The translations under genes were made by a program, and so were the position numbers. Positions 42,781 through 51,782 of a stretch of 64,000 nt of DNA are shown here, in pieces. Below the pieces are notes generated by a model. It searched no databases. It had not been told where the DNA came from and saw only the letters and a program-made list of their open reading frames with translations. Each line of letters opens with the position of its first letter. Positions within the stretch are counted from its first letter, which is position 1. The stretch lies in the NCBI GenBank assembly GCA_016125075.1, contig WGMO01000001.1, positions 62,001 to 126,000 of the forward strand. The letters are read 5' to 3'. This DNA is from Terrimonas sp. (GTDB lineage: Bacteria > Bacteroidota > Bacteroidia > Chitinophagales > Chitinophagaceae).

Positions 42781-43697
42781 TTCAGTTCTTTATACGCCTG
42801 CACATTTGTAATATCGAGTTTTACAAGAATGGCCTTCGCCCGGTCCTTTAATTGCTGTTCGGCCCTGCTGAATATCTTTATCATCTCCGTACTCTTTCCC
42901 TGGAAAAAAAACTGCAGGATCATGGAGTTGGGGTTCTCGGTATTGAGTGTGTTCAGGTAATTTAAACAATTCATGACCCCGTTTCGGCCCTCTTCTTCCT
43001 TTTCATAAAACAAATCGAGGCCGGTTCGATAATAAGCATAGAGTGCATCATGCATGATCGCAAAACGGTTATTATTGATGTTTTCTGACAGCCAGTACCT
43101 GTTCCTTAAACTTTCAAAATTTTTCCAGCCGCTAATATCCTTTGATTCCGGAGCATTGTTAACGATGTTCTGTGCCTTCTTAAAATACGCATCCCCCCCT
43201 CTTATTGAAAATGAATCATAGTCAAACCCCAAAATGGTATACACCCAATAGGCAAGAACTGCGGTCAGGTTGGATGCGACTGGGTCTGTACCCTGTATCC
43301 TGTTCTCATTAAATTCAATGGGTTGAAACTCCTGGTACCGGAACACGATATTATCATCCTGGTAATTGACTAGCGGCGACAGATAACTGGTATTATATAC
43401 AGGTCGGGCGGCCTGTATGGTCAGGGTGGCACTGTACACATTTTGACCAAGTTCTTTATCAATATTGAGTAAGAAGCTACACTCAATTTTTTCATTGGGC
43501 TGAAAATTATCAGTGGTCCATTTCCTGTTATTGACAAAGTTGGTGATACTGGTCTGCAAGGTCTGGAACACCTTTTTATCCACCTGCGTACTGATCCGGT
43601 TAGCTATGACGGTTACCCTTGCCTGTATTTCCTGCGATCTTGATACGGAGGAGAAAGACAGCAATACGACGGCCAGGTATAGAATCGGTTTATGCAT
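42777..43697 (-). CDS. DUF4835 / PorD-type type IX secretion protein
   Basis: A 306-residue periplasmic protein with signal peptide (MHKPILYLAVVLLSFSSVSRSQ). Characteristic DUF4835 stretches: QEIQARVTVIANRI, TLQTSITNFVNNRKWT, ECSFLLNIDKEL, QAARPVYNTSYLSPLVNYQDDNI, NLTAVLAYWVYTILGFDYDSFS and WLSENINNNRFAIMHDALYAYYR. The family has been called PorD and associated with the T9SS; the exact function is unclear to me. Its position beside coaBC and bamD is the usual Bacteroidota context, and the window also contains a T9SS substrate (27862-29820). It overlaps coaBC by 8 bp and the DUF4296 gene by 4 bp. Confidence 0.85.
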   Translation of the reverse strand: MHKPILYLAVVLLSFSSVSRSQEIQARVTVIANRISTQVDKKVFQTLQTSITNFVNNRKWTTDNFQPNEKIECSFLLNIDKELGQNVYSATLTIQAARPVYNTSYLSPLVNYQDDNIVFRYQEFQPIEFNENRIQGTDPVASNLTAVLAYWVYTILGFDYDSFSIRGGDAYFKKAQNIVNNAPESKDISGWKNFESLRNRYWLSENINNNRFAIMHDALYAYYRTGLDLFYEKEEEGRNGVMNCLNYLNTLNTENPNSMILQFFFQGKSTEMIKIFSRAEQQLKDRAKAILVKLDITNVQAYKELK

Positions 43698-44886
43698 AAT
43701 AAGTACTGATAAGGGTATCAACAATATCTTTAGCCACTTCTTTTTTTGATTTTATCCCAAAAACGTATTCCTTTCCACTTTTGTCAAAAATATGGATCCT
43801 GTTGGTGTCCTTTCCAAAACCAGCTCCCTCATCATTTAAAGAATTCAGCACAATCATATCTGCATTCTTTTTTTCCAATTTTTCCAGCGCGTAAGCACGT
43901 TCATTATGGGTTTCCAGCGCAAATCCAACCAGGACCTGCTTTTGCTTTATATCCCCAAGGCTTTTCAGGATATCCTTTGTTTTCATCAGTTCAAGTGTAA
44001 AACGTTCATCCTTTTTCTTTATTTTCTCATCGGCCTTCACGACAGGTGTATAATCAGCAACCGCGGCAGATAAAATGGCTATATCGACATCTCCAAAATT
44101 TTCCAGACTGGCCTCATACATTTCCTCTGCTGTCCTGACCTTAATGAATCGAATGCCGGATCCTGTATCCTGGATGGTTGAAGGGCCCATGATTAATGTC
44201 ACTTCAGCACCCCGTCTATGCAATTCCTCCGCCAGTGCATACCCCATTTTGCCGGATGAATGGTTGCCGATAAATCGTACTGGATCGATAGGTTCATAAG
44301 TGGGCCCCGCCGTTACCAGGGCTTTACGGCCATTTAGGACTTTTTCAACCAGAAAAAAATCCTGTAAATATTCTACGATTGCTTCAGGTTCTGCCATCCT
44401 ACCCTCCCCGTAAAGTCCACTCGCCAACTCTCCATGTTGAACCGGGATAACCGTATTGCCATATTGTTTCAGTTTTTCCAAATTCCCGACTGTAGAAGGA
44501 TGATGCCACATATCTTCGTCCATTGCCGGCGCCAGTATCACGGGACATGTTGCTGATAAATAAGTGGCCATCAAAAGGTTATCACAAATTCCATGAGCCA
44601 TCTTGGCAATTGTATTGCAGCTAAGGGGAGCAATCAGCATCAGGTCTGCCCATCTTCCCAGCATGACATGGTTAGCCCAGGATTCTTCATCAAATAAATT
44701 TGATAAAACGGGATTTTTGGTAAGTGTTGATAATGTTAGCGGGGTAACAAAATCTTTTGCAGCCGGAGTCAGGATCACTTTTACAGTAGCCCCAGCCTTT
44801 ACCAGTAACCTGACCAGAATAATGGACTTATAAGCCGCAATACTACCGGTAATGCCTATTAATATCTTTTTATCTTTGAGTATCAT
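43690..44886 (-). CDS. coaBC: bifunctional phosphopantothenoylcysteine decarboxylase / phosphopantothenate-cysteine ligase
   Basis: A 398-residue enzyme of coenzyme A biosynthesis. CoaC half (1-about 180): flavin-binding GITGSIAAYKSI (8-19), the catalytic His in ESWANHVMLGRWADLMLIAPLS, and the substrate clamp APAMDEDMWHHP (Asp replacing the usual Asn, common in Bacteroidota). CoaB half (about 188-398): LVTAGPTYEPIDPVRFIGNHSSGKMGYALA and SAAVADYTPV. Own -7 element TATTTTTG 8 nt before the start. Followed by the overlapping porD-like gene. Confidence 0.96.
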   Translation of the reverse strand: MILKDKKILIGITGSIAAYKSIILVRLLVKAGATVKVILTPAAKDFVTPLTLSTLTKNPVLSNLFDEESWANHVMLGRWADLMLIAPLSCNTIAKMAHGICDNLLMATYLSATCPVILAPAMDEDMWHHPSTVGNLEKLKQYGNTVIPVQHGELASGLYGEGRMAEPEAIVEYLQDFFLVEKVLNGRKALVTAGPTYEPIDPVRFIGNHSSGKMGYALAEELHRRGAEVTLIMGPSTIQDTGSGIRFIKVRTAEEMYEASLENFGDVDIAILSAAVADYTPVVKADEKIKKKDERFTLELMKTKDILKSLGDIKQKQVLVGFALETHNERAYALEKLEKKNADMIVLNSLNDEGAGFGKDTNRIHIFDKSGKEYVFGIKSKKEVAKDIVDTLISTYYA

Positions 44887-44894
44887 ACTCCTAC

Positions 44895-44902
44895 CAAAAA
44901 TA
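44895..44902 (-). promoter_or_regulatory. -7 element TATTTTTG before coaBC
   Basis: Minus-strand TATTTTTG then GTAGGAGT and the ATG at 44886. The leader would be only a few nucleotides, or the mRNA leaderless. Confidence 0.5.
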
Positions 44903-44922
44903 GCTATAAGTTATTGAAAGCA

Positions 44923-44952
44923 AAAGCGACCCCATTGAGTCGGGATCGCTTT
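44923..44952 (-). terminator. terminator of bamD-rpoZ
   Basis: Stem AAAGCGACCCC / CGGGATCGCTTT-type (44923-44933 with 44942-44952, one wobble), between rpoZ and coaBC, with a T-rich tail on the minus strand. Confidence 0.78.
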
Positions 44953-44973
44953 AACAAAAAGATTAATATACTA

Positions 44974-45315
44974 TCAGCTAAACAGTTCATCTTCGCCTTT
45001 GCGGAAGTAAACCTTGTCTTCCATAAATTCCTGGGTGGCCAGTAATGCCGGGTTAGGCATACGCTCATAGGCCCTGGAAATCTCAATCTGTTCTTTATTC
45101 TCATGAATTTCCTCAAGACTGTCAGTATGACTGGCAAACTCCTCCAGTTTATTATGAAGCTCCTCTTTCAGGGAGATATTGATCTGGTTAGCCCTTTTTG
45201 CAATTACGGCAATGGATTCATACAGGTTACCTGTTTTTTGCTTTAAATCATCCAGGCTGCGGGTTTCAACATTATTGGTGATGCCCATACTAAGCTGGCG
45301 TCTTAATTTGCTCAT
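44974..45315 (-). CDS. rpoZ: DNA-directed RNA polymerase subunit omega (Bacteroidota Rpb6-like)
   Basis: A 113-residue omega/Rpb6-type subunit that helps assemble and stabilise beta'. Seen: the conserved RSLDDLKQKTGNLYESIAVIAKRANQINISLKEEL core (residues about 19-53), an acidic/helical middle and a C-terminal ERMPNPALLATQEFMEDKVYFRK tail typical of Bacteroidota, longer than proteobacterial omega. The ATG overlaps the end of bamD by 26 bp, so expression is coupled. Confidence 0.92.
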   Translation of the reverse strand: MSKLRRQLSMGITNNVETRSLDDLKQKTGNLYESIAVIAKRANQINISLKEELHNKLEEFASHTDSLEEIHENKEQIEISRAYERMPNPALLATQEFMEDKVYFRKGEDELFS

Positions 45316-46105
45316 TATTTGATAAATTTTTGATGTTTGTCTGCGATAAAGATATATAACGTTCTGCTTCTTTCAAAAGTTTGCTTCCCGGAAACCGGTC
45401 GGTGAAATCATTACACTCCTCTATGACCTTTTCATACCGCTCCTGTTTTTTCTCAATGATGCTCAGCTCTGCATAATTATAATAGGCTTTGATCACCATC
45501 AGCTTATATTCATCGGTCTTGGGGGATTCAGGATAATCATTGATAAGACTCGTAAAGGCAACCCCGGCAGCCCGAAACTGGCCCAGATCAAAATACAATT
45601 GGGCGCTGTTAAAATCCTTTACTTCCAGCTTTTGCCTGCAAATGTCAATAATTTCCGTTGCTTCCTTGTTACGGGATGAATTGGGATGGGTATTGATAAA
45701 TGCCTGCATCATTCCCATCGCTTTGATGGTATTGGTCTGGTCAAGAGAGGGTTTGGGAGATTGCTTATAGTAGGTATAGGCTCTCATGAAATCGATCTCC
45801 TCCGACCTTGAGCTATTGGGAAATATCTCGATGAACTTTTTAAAATTGTAATCCGCACTCAGGTAATCTTCCTGGTAATAGGCGCAATAGGCGAATTTGT
45901 AATAGATATCTTCAAATTCCGGTTTCCCGTTATAATAGGGCAGAACATCTTCAAACAAGGTCTGGGCATAGGTATACTTCTTTTTTACATAGTATTGCTC
46001 AGCCATGCGAAGTTTATAGGCAGGGTCAGGATTCTTTAAAATCTTATTGATACCACCGCAACTGCTAACGGTAATCAGAATAATAATTGCAAATAATAAT
46101 CTCAT
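45290..46105 (-). CDS. bamD: outer membrane protein assembly factor BamD
   Basis: A 271-residue lipoprotein (Cys16 in TVSSC) built of TPR-like helical repeats (about 28-255; AEQYYVKKKYTYAQTLFEDVLPYY, YKFAYCAYYQEDYLSADYNFKKFIEIFPNS, YFDLGQFRAAGVAFTSLINDYPES). It acts in the BAM complex on the periplasmic face of the outer membrane. The bamD-rpoZ-coaBC-porD order is the usual Bacteroidota cluster. A -7 element lies about 10 bp upstream of the start. Confidence 0.93.
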   Translation of the reverse strand: MRLLFAIIILITVSSCGGINKILKNPDPAYKLRMAEQYYVKKKYTYAQTLFEDVLPYYNGKPEFEDIYYKFAYCAYYQEDYLSADYNFKKFIEIFPNSSRSEEIDFMRAYTYYKQSPKPSLDQTNTIKAMGMMQAFINTHPNSSRNKEATEIIDICRQKLEVKDFNSAQLYFDLGQFRAAGVAFTSLINDYPESPKTDEYKLMVIKAYYNYAELSIIEKKQERYEKVIEECNDFTDRFPGSKLLKEAERYISLSQTNIKNLSNNEQIKTPA

Positions 46106-46115
46106 AAAAGGCGGG

Positions 46116-46123
46116 CAAAGTTA
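46116..46123 (-). promoter_or_regulatory. -7 element TAACTTTG for bamD-rpoZ
   Basis: Minus-strand TAACTTTG followed by CCCGCC, 10 nt before the bamD ATG at 46105; TTTG-containing sequence lies about 20-25 bp further upstream. Confidence 0.6.
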
Positions 46124-46230
46124 ACTTATTCCGGCAAATTTTGCTGCAAAAAGAAAAGCTGCCAAATAAGCGGCGTTAATATTTTGATAAACTGATGAAA
46201 ATGACTTAGTTAGATTTAATCAATCCCAAT

Positions 46231-46257
46231 AAAAAAACCCCGGATATCCGGGGTTTT
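46231..46257 (-). terminator. terminator of the OmpA-family gene
   Basis: Perfect palindrome AAAACCCCGGAT/ATCCGGGGTTTT (46234-46257) with a run of A before it, i.e. T on the minus strand; 23 bp after the stop at 46280. Confidence 0.88.
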
Positions 46258-46279
46258 ATATAGATAAAAATTGGTTCGG

Positions 46280-47992
46280 TTATTTACCTCTGCGCAGGTT
46301 CGGATGGGGGGCTGGTACTGTATTAGGACCTTCCTCACCTTCATTGGCTGCCCGTATATCAACGGTATCACAATCACCACCTTCTTCAGCATACTTGAAG
46401 ATAATACGATCAGCCCTGATACCTTCTTTTTCAACAAGATAGGTAACAATTGAATTTACCCTGTCCCAGCTTCTTTGCTGCTCCCGCTTATTGCTTGCGC
46501 AATATCCGGTTACCACGATTTTACATTCAGCATTGGTGCGCATACGATCGGCAACAATGGCCAGTAAACGGGTTGCATCATCATTCAATTTAGTAGAATT
46601 GCTGGCGAAAGAAACACTTGGAAGCGCTCCGAGTGTTGCAGAACAATCATTCTGCCTCATCATCAGACCAGCATAGCAAGAGGAATCCGGGCACTTTGGT
46701 TTACCAACACCATCAGCATCCACAGGCTGCCAATCGGTTGGTGTAATCAACTCTTTATCTTTACAATCAGGTATACCGTCTCCATCAGTATCACGGCTCA
46801 CACCATGTGTATCAACCGGACAACCCTGTGGAGTTTGCTCCTGGTCGAACTGGTCGGTTACACCGTCACCATCTTCATCCGGTAATACGGGTTTTGGTAA
46901 AATCATCATCTGAGGCTTACGGATCTCCTGGTAAGCGTAATCAAGCGGGTTCACCCACCACAAAGGCTCAACAGATTTTGCGCCCAGGTTAATATTCAAA
47001 CCGATTGTTGCATAATTATAAGAATCGAAATCTCTTGTCAATGAAGGATTACCCAGATCCTGATCCTGCCAGCGCTGACCATCCAGTAAATCATCTTTGG
47101 TCAGTGTGTAGCGGTCTTCAATAGCAAGATTAACACGGGTGCTGAGCTTGAAAGCCATTCCAACTCCGATAGTTCCGGTTGGTTTTAATGTATTGCCAAA
47201 TAATTTAGGACGTCTTGTACCCTGATTATCAGCCAGTGTCTCATACGAGTCATCAAGTATGTTTTTCAAAGCTTTACGCACATCTTTCCGATTCTTGTAA
47301 ACCCCCGCATTAGGAACAACAGAACTAAAATCATAAGGGGCATTACCGTTCAATGCATTTACCCTTGTTTCGTAAATAGTGGCACCGATTCCACCAAATC
47401 CGTAAAGGTTAAATCCTGTTTTGGACTTATGAAATCGAATATTATTTAATGTTACAACCCCTTGCAAAGAAAGATCATTAACCTTTGCCTTGTAATTATA
47501 AAATACAGGATCCAATGCATCAAACTGAGTTAAAAGAGCACCTGTAGCACTGTTAAAATAAGCAGGCTGTCCGGTACCGGCATTGATGCCCTGAAGCGGT
47601 GCTACATAATTAGAACTCCAGGCAGGATTACGACCATAATTATTGGCCTGTAACCAACTCAAACCTTTTCCAATTCCGTGCATATACTCAAGACGCATCG
47701 AAAAAACATATCCAAATGCTTTTCTTACATGCGCTCCAAATCCAAGGGTGGGAAATACAGAAGGAACATCACCACTGATAGTGAATGTACCAACTTTTAC
47801 ACCCACTTCCCATTGGTTTCTGGGTTTTGCGGGAAAATTATAGGTTCCGTTGAGGAACTCAGTATGCTGGGGCATTCTTTTGGTGGGTATCACCGAGGAA
47901 TCCGTAATGGGGTTAATGCCTACCTGGGCATTACTACCTAAAGCCAGTAAGCATATTAAACCTACCAGGAACGAGTACTTTTTGCTTGCCAT
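46280..47992 (-). CDS. OmpA family outer membrane protein with thrombospondin type 3 repeats
   Basis: A 570-residue outer membrane protein: signal peptide (1-22, ending GSNAQ), an N-terminal beta-barrel region (about 45-350, alternating aromatic strands such as WEVGVKVGTFTISGDV and YVFSMRLEYMHGIGKG), calcium-binding TSP3 repeats (about 370-425; DEDGDGVTDQFD, DTDGDGIPDCKD), and an OmpA peptidoglycan-binding domain (about 450-545; VSFASNSTKLNDDATRLL, RSWDRVNSIVTYLVEKEGI). It ties the outer membrane to peptidoglycan. The strong -33/-7 promoter and tight terminator suggest high expression. Confidence 0.93.
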   Translation of the reverse strand: MASKKYSFLVGLICLLALGSNAQVGINPITDSSVIPTKRMPQHTEFLNGTYNFPAKPRNQWEVGVKVGTFTISGDVPSVFPTLGFGAHVRKAFGYVFSMRLEYMHGIGKGLSWLQANNYGRNPAWSSNYVAPLQGINAGTGQPAYFNSATGALLTQFDALDPVFYNYKAKVNDLSLQGVVTLNNIRFHKSKTGFNLYGFGGIGATIYETRVNALNGNAPYDFSSVVPNAGVYKNRKDVRKALKNILDDSYETLADNQGTRRPKLFGNTLKPTGTIGVGMAFKLSTRVNLAIEDRYTLTKDDLLDGQRWQDQDLGNPSLTRDFDSYNYATIGLNINLGAKSVEPLWWVNPLDYAYQEIRKPQMMILPKPVLPDEDGDGVTDQFDQEQTPQGCPVDTHGVSRDTDGDGIPDCKDKELITPTDWQPVDADGVGKPKCPDSSCYAGLMMRQNDCSATLGALPSVSFASNSTKLNDDATRLLAIVADRMRTNAECKIVVTGYCASNKREQQRSWDRVNSIVTYLVEKEGIRADRIIFKYAEEGGDCDTVDIRAANEGEEGPNTVPAPHPNLRRGK

Positions 47993-48035
47993 AAGAATGG
48001 GTTAAAATTTTGAATTACAATGTCCTAATTAAGCG

Positions 48036-48066
48036 CAAAAATATAAATTGACGCTTAAATGGCAAA
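48036..48066 (-). promoter_or_regulatory. promoter of the OmpA-family gene (-33 TTTG, -7 TATTTTTG)
   Basis: Minus strand: TTTG (48063-48066), exactly 19 bp, TATTTTTG (48036-48043). The start codon is 44 nt further. Best consensus match in the window. Confidence 0.82.
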
Positions 48067-48194
48067 TTTTTAAATTATTTATTTAATTGGGTACAATTGG
48101 GGTGTGCATCCCCTGCTAAGTCAGTTTTTGAGTCAAATTAGCTGCTTTTACCCCTATTTTTTTTGTAGGTTATGTATATTGCTTGGTTTTACAC

Positions 48195-49160
48195 ATGCAA
48201 TTACCCACACAACTGATCGAAAATGAGCTTAGAATCTTCGAAAGCAGGTTCAAAGAAGCTGTAAAGAGTAATGCGCCTATGCTTGACCGCATTATGCGGT
48301 ATATCGTCAAAAGAAAGGGTAAACAGCTCCGGCCCATGTTTGTTTTTTTTTCGGCGAAGCTTTGTGGAGCCGTGAATGAATCGACATTCAGGGCTGCATC
48401 CCTGGTGGAAATATTACATACAGCGACCCTGGTACATGATGATGTAGTAGATGATTCAGCCGAAAGAAGGGGTTTTTTTTCAGTATATGCACTTTGGAAA
48501 AACAAGGCTTCAGTTTTGGTGGGAGATTACCTGCTGGCGAAAGGCCTGTTATTATCCCTGGACAATAACGATCATGAGATATTGCATATCCTTTCCGATG
48601 CCGTACGAAAAATGAGCGAGGGTGAGTTACTGCAAATGGAAAAAGCAAGGACCCTGAACCTTAAAGAGGAAATCTATTATGAAATCATCCGGAACAAAAC
48701 CGCTTCCCTGCTTTCCTCAGCCTGTGCTGCCGGAGCCTGGTCCACCAGCACGGACATGGCCACAGCTGAAAAAATGCGTCTTTTCGGCGAAAAAGTGGGA
48801 ATGGCTTTTCAGATGAAAGATGATCTTTTTGATTATGCCGATGGTGCTTCAATCGGCAAACCTACCGGGAATGATATTAAGGAAAAAAAATTGACACTAC
48901 CGGTCATCTATACGCTCAATACATGTGACGCGCCAACACGAAGGGAGATCATCCATATTATAAAAAATAAGCATAAGGATGCGGCCGCGATCCGCAAAGT
49001 CACCGCCATTGTTGCCGAGAACGGGGGAATTGATTATGCCGTTAAAAAAATGAATGAATATAAAAACGACGCCATTAACATTTTACACAGTTTTCCCGAA
49101 TCCCCGGTGAGGGCGGGGCTGGAAGACCTGGTAAGTTATGTTACAGACAGAAAATATTAA
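48195..49160 (+). CDS. polyprenyl (octaprenyl-type) diphosphate synthase
   Basis: A 321-residue trans-isoprenyl diphosphate synthase. First Asp-rich motif HDDVVDDSAERRG (about 81-93), KGKQLRPMFVFFS (allyl/IPP binding), KTASLLSSACAAGAW, second Asp-rich motif MKDDLFDYAD (about 210-219) and KPTGNDIKEKKLTLPVIY. Condenses IPP units into the long chain for menaquinone. ATG at 48195 chosen over a TTG at 48183. 23 bp upstream of recJ, probably one transcript. Confidence 0.95.
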   Translation: MQLPTQLIENELRIFESRFKEAVKSNAPMLDRIMRYIVKRKGKQLRPMFVFFSAKLCGAVNESTFRAASLVEILHTATLVHDDVVDDSAERRGFFSVYALWKNKASVLVGDYLLAKGLLLSLDNNDHEILHILSDAVRKMSEGELLQMEKARTLNLKEEIYYEIIRNKTASLLSSACAAGAWSTSTDMATAEKMRLFGEKVGMAFQMKDDLFDYADGASIGKPTGNDIKEKKLTLPVIYTLNTCDAPTRREIIHIIKNKHKDAAAIRKVTAIVAENGGIDYAVKKMNEYKNDAINILHSFPESPVRAGLEDLVSYVTDRKY

Positions 49161-49183
49161 TATCCGAAAACCAGTATCCCGGA

Positions 49184-50884
49184 ATGGAAAAAAGATGGAA
49201 ACTCAATAAAGGGGAACCCTTACAAACTGAAGCACTCCAAAAGGCATTGGGTATTCACCCGGTCATTTGTGACCTGTTGGTACAACGGGGGATCACCACT
49301 TATCAGGAAGCAAAAAGTTTCTTTAGGCCCGATCTTAACGAACTGCATGACCCCTGGCTGATGAAGGACATGGATAAGGCGGTGAATCGGATAATAGCTG
49401 CCATGGAAGGACAGGAAAAGATTCTCGTATTTGGTGATTATGATGTAGACGGGACTACCGCTGTTAGTTCCATGTTCCGTTTTCTGAAAAAAATTCACCC
49501 GGCCCTGGATTACTATATCCCCCACCGGTACCGGGAAGGATATGGGGTTAGCAAAGCAGGTATTGATTTTGCCATTGAAAACGGGTTCACCCTGATCATA
49601 TCGCTGGATTGCGGGATAAAGTCGGTGGAACTGGTGCGGTATGCCAAGGAAAATAAAATTGATTTTATAGTTTGCGACCATCACTTACCCGATGATGAAT
49701 TACCCCCGGCCGTTGCAATATTGAATCCAAAACAAAAGGATTGTCCTTACCCGTATAAAGAATTATGCGGTTGTGGGGTTGGATTTAAGTTAATGGCTGC
49801 ACTGGGCGAAAAACTCCATCTTCCAGATCATTTCCTGTATGAAGATATTGACCTGCTGGCCACTGCTATTGCCGCCGATATCGTTCCTATCAATGGAGAA
49901 AACAGAATTTTAGCATACCAAGGCTTAAAAAAAGCCAATGAAAATCCAAATAATGGCATTAAAGCATTATCCTTTCTGAGCGGCCTGAATGATACTTTGC
50001 ATATCCATAATCTTGTTTTCATGATCGCACCCCGGGTCAATGCAGCCGGAAGAATGGATGATGCGAGAAAGGCCGTTGAAATGTTTATTGCCGACAGTTA
50101 TGAAGAGGCCCTGGGTTTTGCCAAAATGCTGCACAGTGACAACACAGATAGAAAAGAAGCCGATAGCAGTATTACCAATGAAGCGCTTGCTATTATCAGG
50201 GAGAAAGAAGAATGGGTACACCGGAACACTACGGTCGTCTATCAGTCGCATTGGCATAAAGGGGTGGTGGGTATAGTTGCTTCCCGGCTGATCGAACACT
50301 TTTACAGGCCAACGGTTGTGCTGACACAATCCGGATCCTATGCAGCCGGAAGTGCCAGGAGTGTTCCGGGTTTTAATCTATATGAGGCCATCCATGCCTG
50401 CCGGGAACATTTGCTGGGGTATGGCGGGCATTTTGCGGCGGCAGGTATGACCCTGGCCACAGAAAACATTGAGGCATTCCGAAACAAATTTGAAGAAGTG
50501 GTCAGTGCCACCATCGATCCCTGCCTGCTGATCCCGGAAATAGAAATTGATGCGGTTATTGGGTTTGAAGACATCAACTGGCCACTGTATAATATTATCA
50601 AACAGATGGAACCCTTCGGACCCGCCAACCTGCAGCCCCAATTCATGGTCTGCAACGTAATGGATACCGGACATTCAAAAATCGTGAAGGAAGATCATAT
50701 CCGGTTTGTATTGAGCAATAACAAGATCACATTCACAGGTATTGGTTTTGGGATGGCTAAAAAATTTGACCTGCTCCAAACAAAAAAACCCCTCGACATC
50801 GTATTCAAGATTGACGAAAACGACTGGAATGGCCAAAAGAGCCTGCAGCTAAAAATGGTCGATTTCCGGCTTCATGCCTCCTGA
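49184..50884 (+). CDS. recJ: single-stranded-DNA-specific exonuclease RecJ
   Basis: A 566-residue 5'-3' ssDNA exonuclease for recombination and mismatch repair. DHH domain: VFGDYDVDGTTAVSSMF (motif I), SLDCGIKSVE, VCDHHLPDDELP (DHH motif), LATAIAADIVPI; DHHA1 domain: GVVGIVASRLIEHFYRPTVVL, GSARSVPGFNLYEAIHAC, LGYGGHFAAAGMTL; C-terminal OB domain about 465-566 with MEPFGPANLQPQF. Length and motif order are canonical. Confidence 0.97.
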   Translation: MEKRWKLNKGEPLQTEALQKALGIHPVICDLLVQRGITTYQEAKSFFRPDLNELHDPWLMKDMDKAVNRIIAAMEGQEKILVFGDYDVDGTTAVSSMFRFLKKIHPALDYYIPHRYREGYGVSKAGIDFAIENGFTLIISLDCGIKSVELVRYAKENKIDFIVCDHHLPDDELPPAVAILNPKQKDCPYPYKELCGCGVGFKLMAALGEKLHLPDHFLYEDIDLLATAIAADIVPINGENRILAYQGLKKANENPNNGIKALSFLSGLNDTLHIHNLVFMIAPRVNAAGRMDDARKAVEMFIADSYEEALGFAKMLHSDNTDRKEADSSITNEALAIIREKEEWVHRNTTVVYQSHWHKGVVGIVASRLIEHFYRPTVVLTQSGSYAAGSARSVPGFNLYEAIHACREHLLGYGGHFAAAGMTLATENIEAFRNKFEEVVSATIDPCLLIPEIEIDAVIGFEDINWPLYNIIKQMEPFGPANLQPQFMVCNVMDTGHSKIVKEDHIRFVLSNNKITFTGIGFGMAKKFDLLQTKKPLDIVFKIDENDWNGQKSLQLKMVDFRLHAS

Positions 50885-51097
50885 TTAATTCCTTTTCACA
50901 CCCCGGAGCAAGACCACCCCTGAATTTCAGGCTGAGATATCAAAGAATAATATTTATCTATTTGATAATGAGTTATTTATAAAATACTAGTTTTCCTTAA
51001 TAATCAAATATGAAATTTGCCTATGCTTGTTCAAATATAAAAATATAATAATACGAAGAAAGTCATTCTTTCCTTCTGATTTATCAGCGCAACCCCT

Positions 51098-51105
51098 TAT
51101 CTTTG
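51098..51105 (+). promoter_or_regulatory. -7 element TATCTTTG for rpsF-rpsR-rplI
   Basis: Exact TAnnTTTG match followed by CAGCCCG; leader about 40 nt before the ATG at 51150. Confidence 0.75.
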
Positions 51106-51149
51106 CAGCCCGAAATTTTAAACAATTTTTTTAAACCAAACACAGGGTA

Positions 51150-51506
51150 ATGAACAATTACGAATTGATGGTGATTTTTACCCCGGTTCTGAGCGAAGAT
51201 GACTTCAAAGCCGAACAGAAAAAGTACACCGACTTCCTGAAGGAAAACGGAGGTGAAGTGGTGCATACTAATCCCTGGGGACTAAAATCACTGGCGTATC
51301 CCATCCAGAAGAAAACCACTGGTTTATACTGGGTGCTGGAATTTATTGCGCCATCCGACTTCAATGAGAAGCTGAAAATTCAGCTTCTTCGTGACGACTT
51401 TGTACTGCGTCACCTGTTGACCAAACTCGATAAATACGCCGTCGAGTACAACGCAAAAAAGAGAAGTGGCGTAGCGACTGGTAACGAAAAAGCAGTGGAG
51501 GCTTAA
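51150..51506 (+). CDS. rpsF: 30S ribosomal protein bS6
   Basis: A 118-residue S6: MNNYELMVIFTPVLSEDDF, NPWGLKSLAYPIQKKTTGLYWVLEF and LKIQLLRDDFVLRHLLTKLDKYA are standard. Binds the central domain of 16S rRNA with S18. First gene of a three-gene ribosomal operon. Confidence 0.97.
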   Translation: MNNYELMVIFTPVLSEDDFKAEQKKYTDFLKENGGEVVHTNPWGLKSLAYPIQKKTTGLYWVLEFIAPSDFNEKLKIQLLRDDFVLRHLLTKLDKYAVEYNAKKRSGVATGNEKAVEA

Positions 51507-51509
51507 ATC

Positions 51510-51773
51510 ATGGCAAAGAATGAAATAAAATATCTTACAGCCATTAAAACGGACAACAGGTTAAAGAAATACTGCCGTTTTAAGAAATATGGCATCCGCT
51601 ACATCGATTACAAAGATGTTGAGTTCCTGAAAAAGTTTTTAAATGAACAGGGCAAAATGTTGCCTCGCCGTATTACGGGTAATTCGCTGAAATACCAGCG
51701 TAAAGTGAGCGATGCGATTAAAAAAGCCCGTCAGATGGCGCTATTGCCTTATGTAACTGATCTTTTAAAATAA
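51510..51773 (+). CDS. rpsR: 30S ribosomal protein bS18
   Basis: An 87-residue S18: [54 protein letters not shown]-type core, divided here by no insertions. No zinc-ligand Cys cluster (a single N-terminal Cys). It partners S6; gap to rpsF 3 bp. Confidence 0.97.
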   Translation: MAKNEIKYLTAIKTDNRLKKYCRFKKYGIRYIDYKDVEFLKKFLNEQGKMLPRRITGNSLKYQRKVSDAIKKARQMALLPYVTDLLK

Positions 51774-51782
51774 GGAGGAGCC

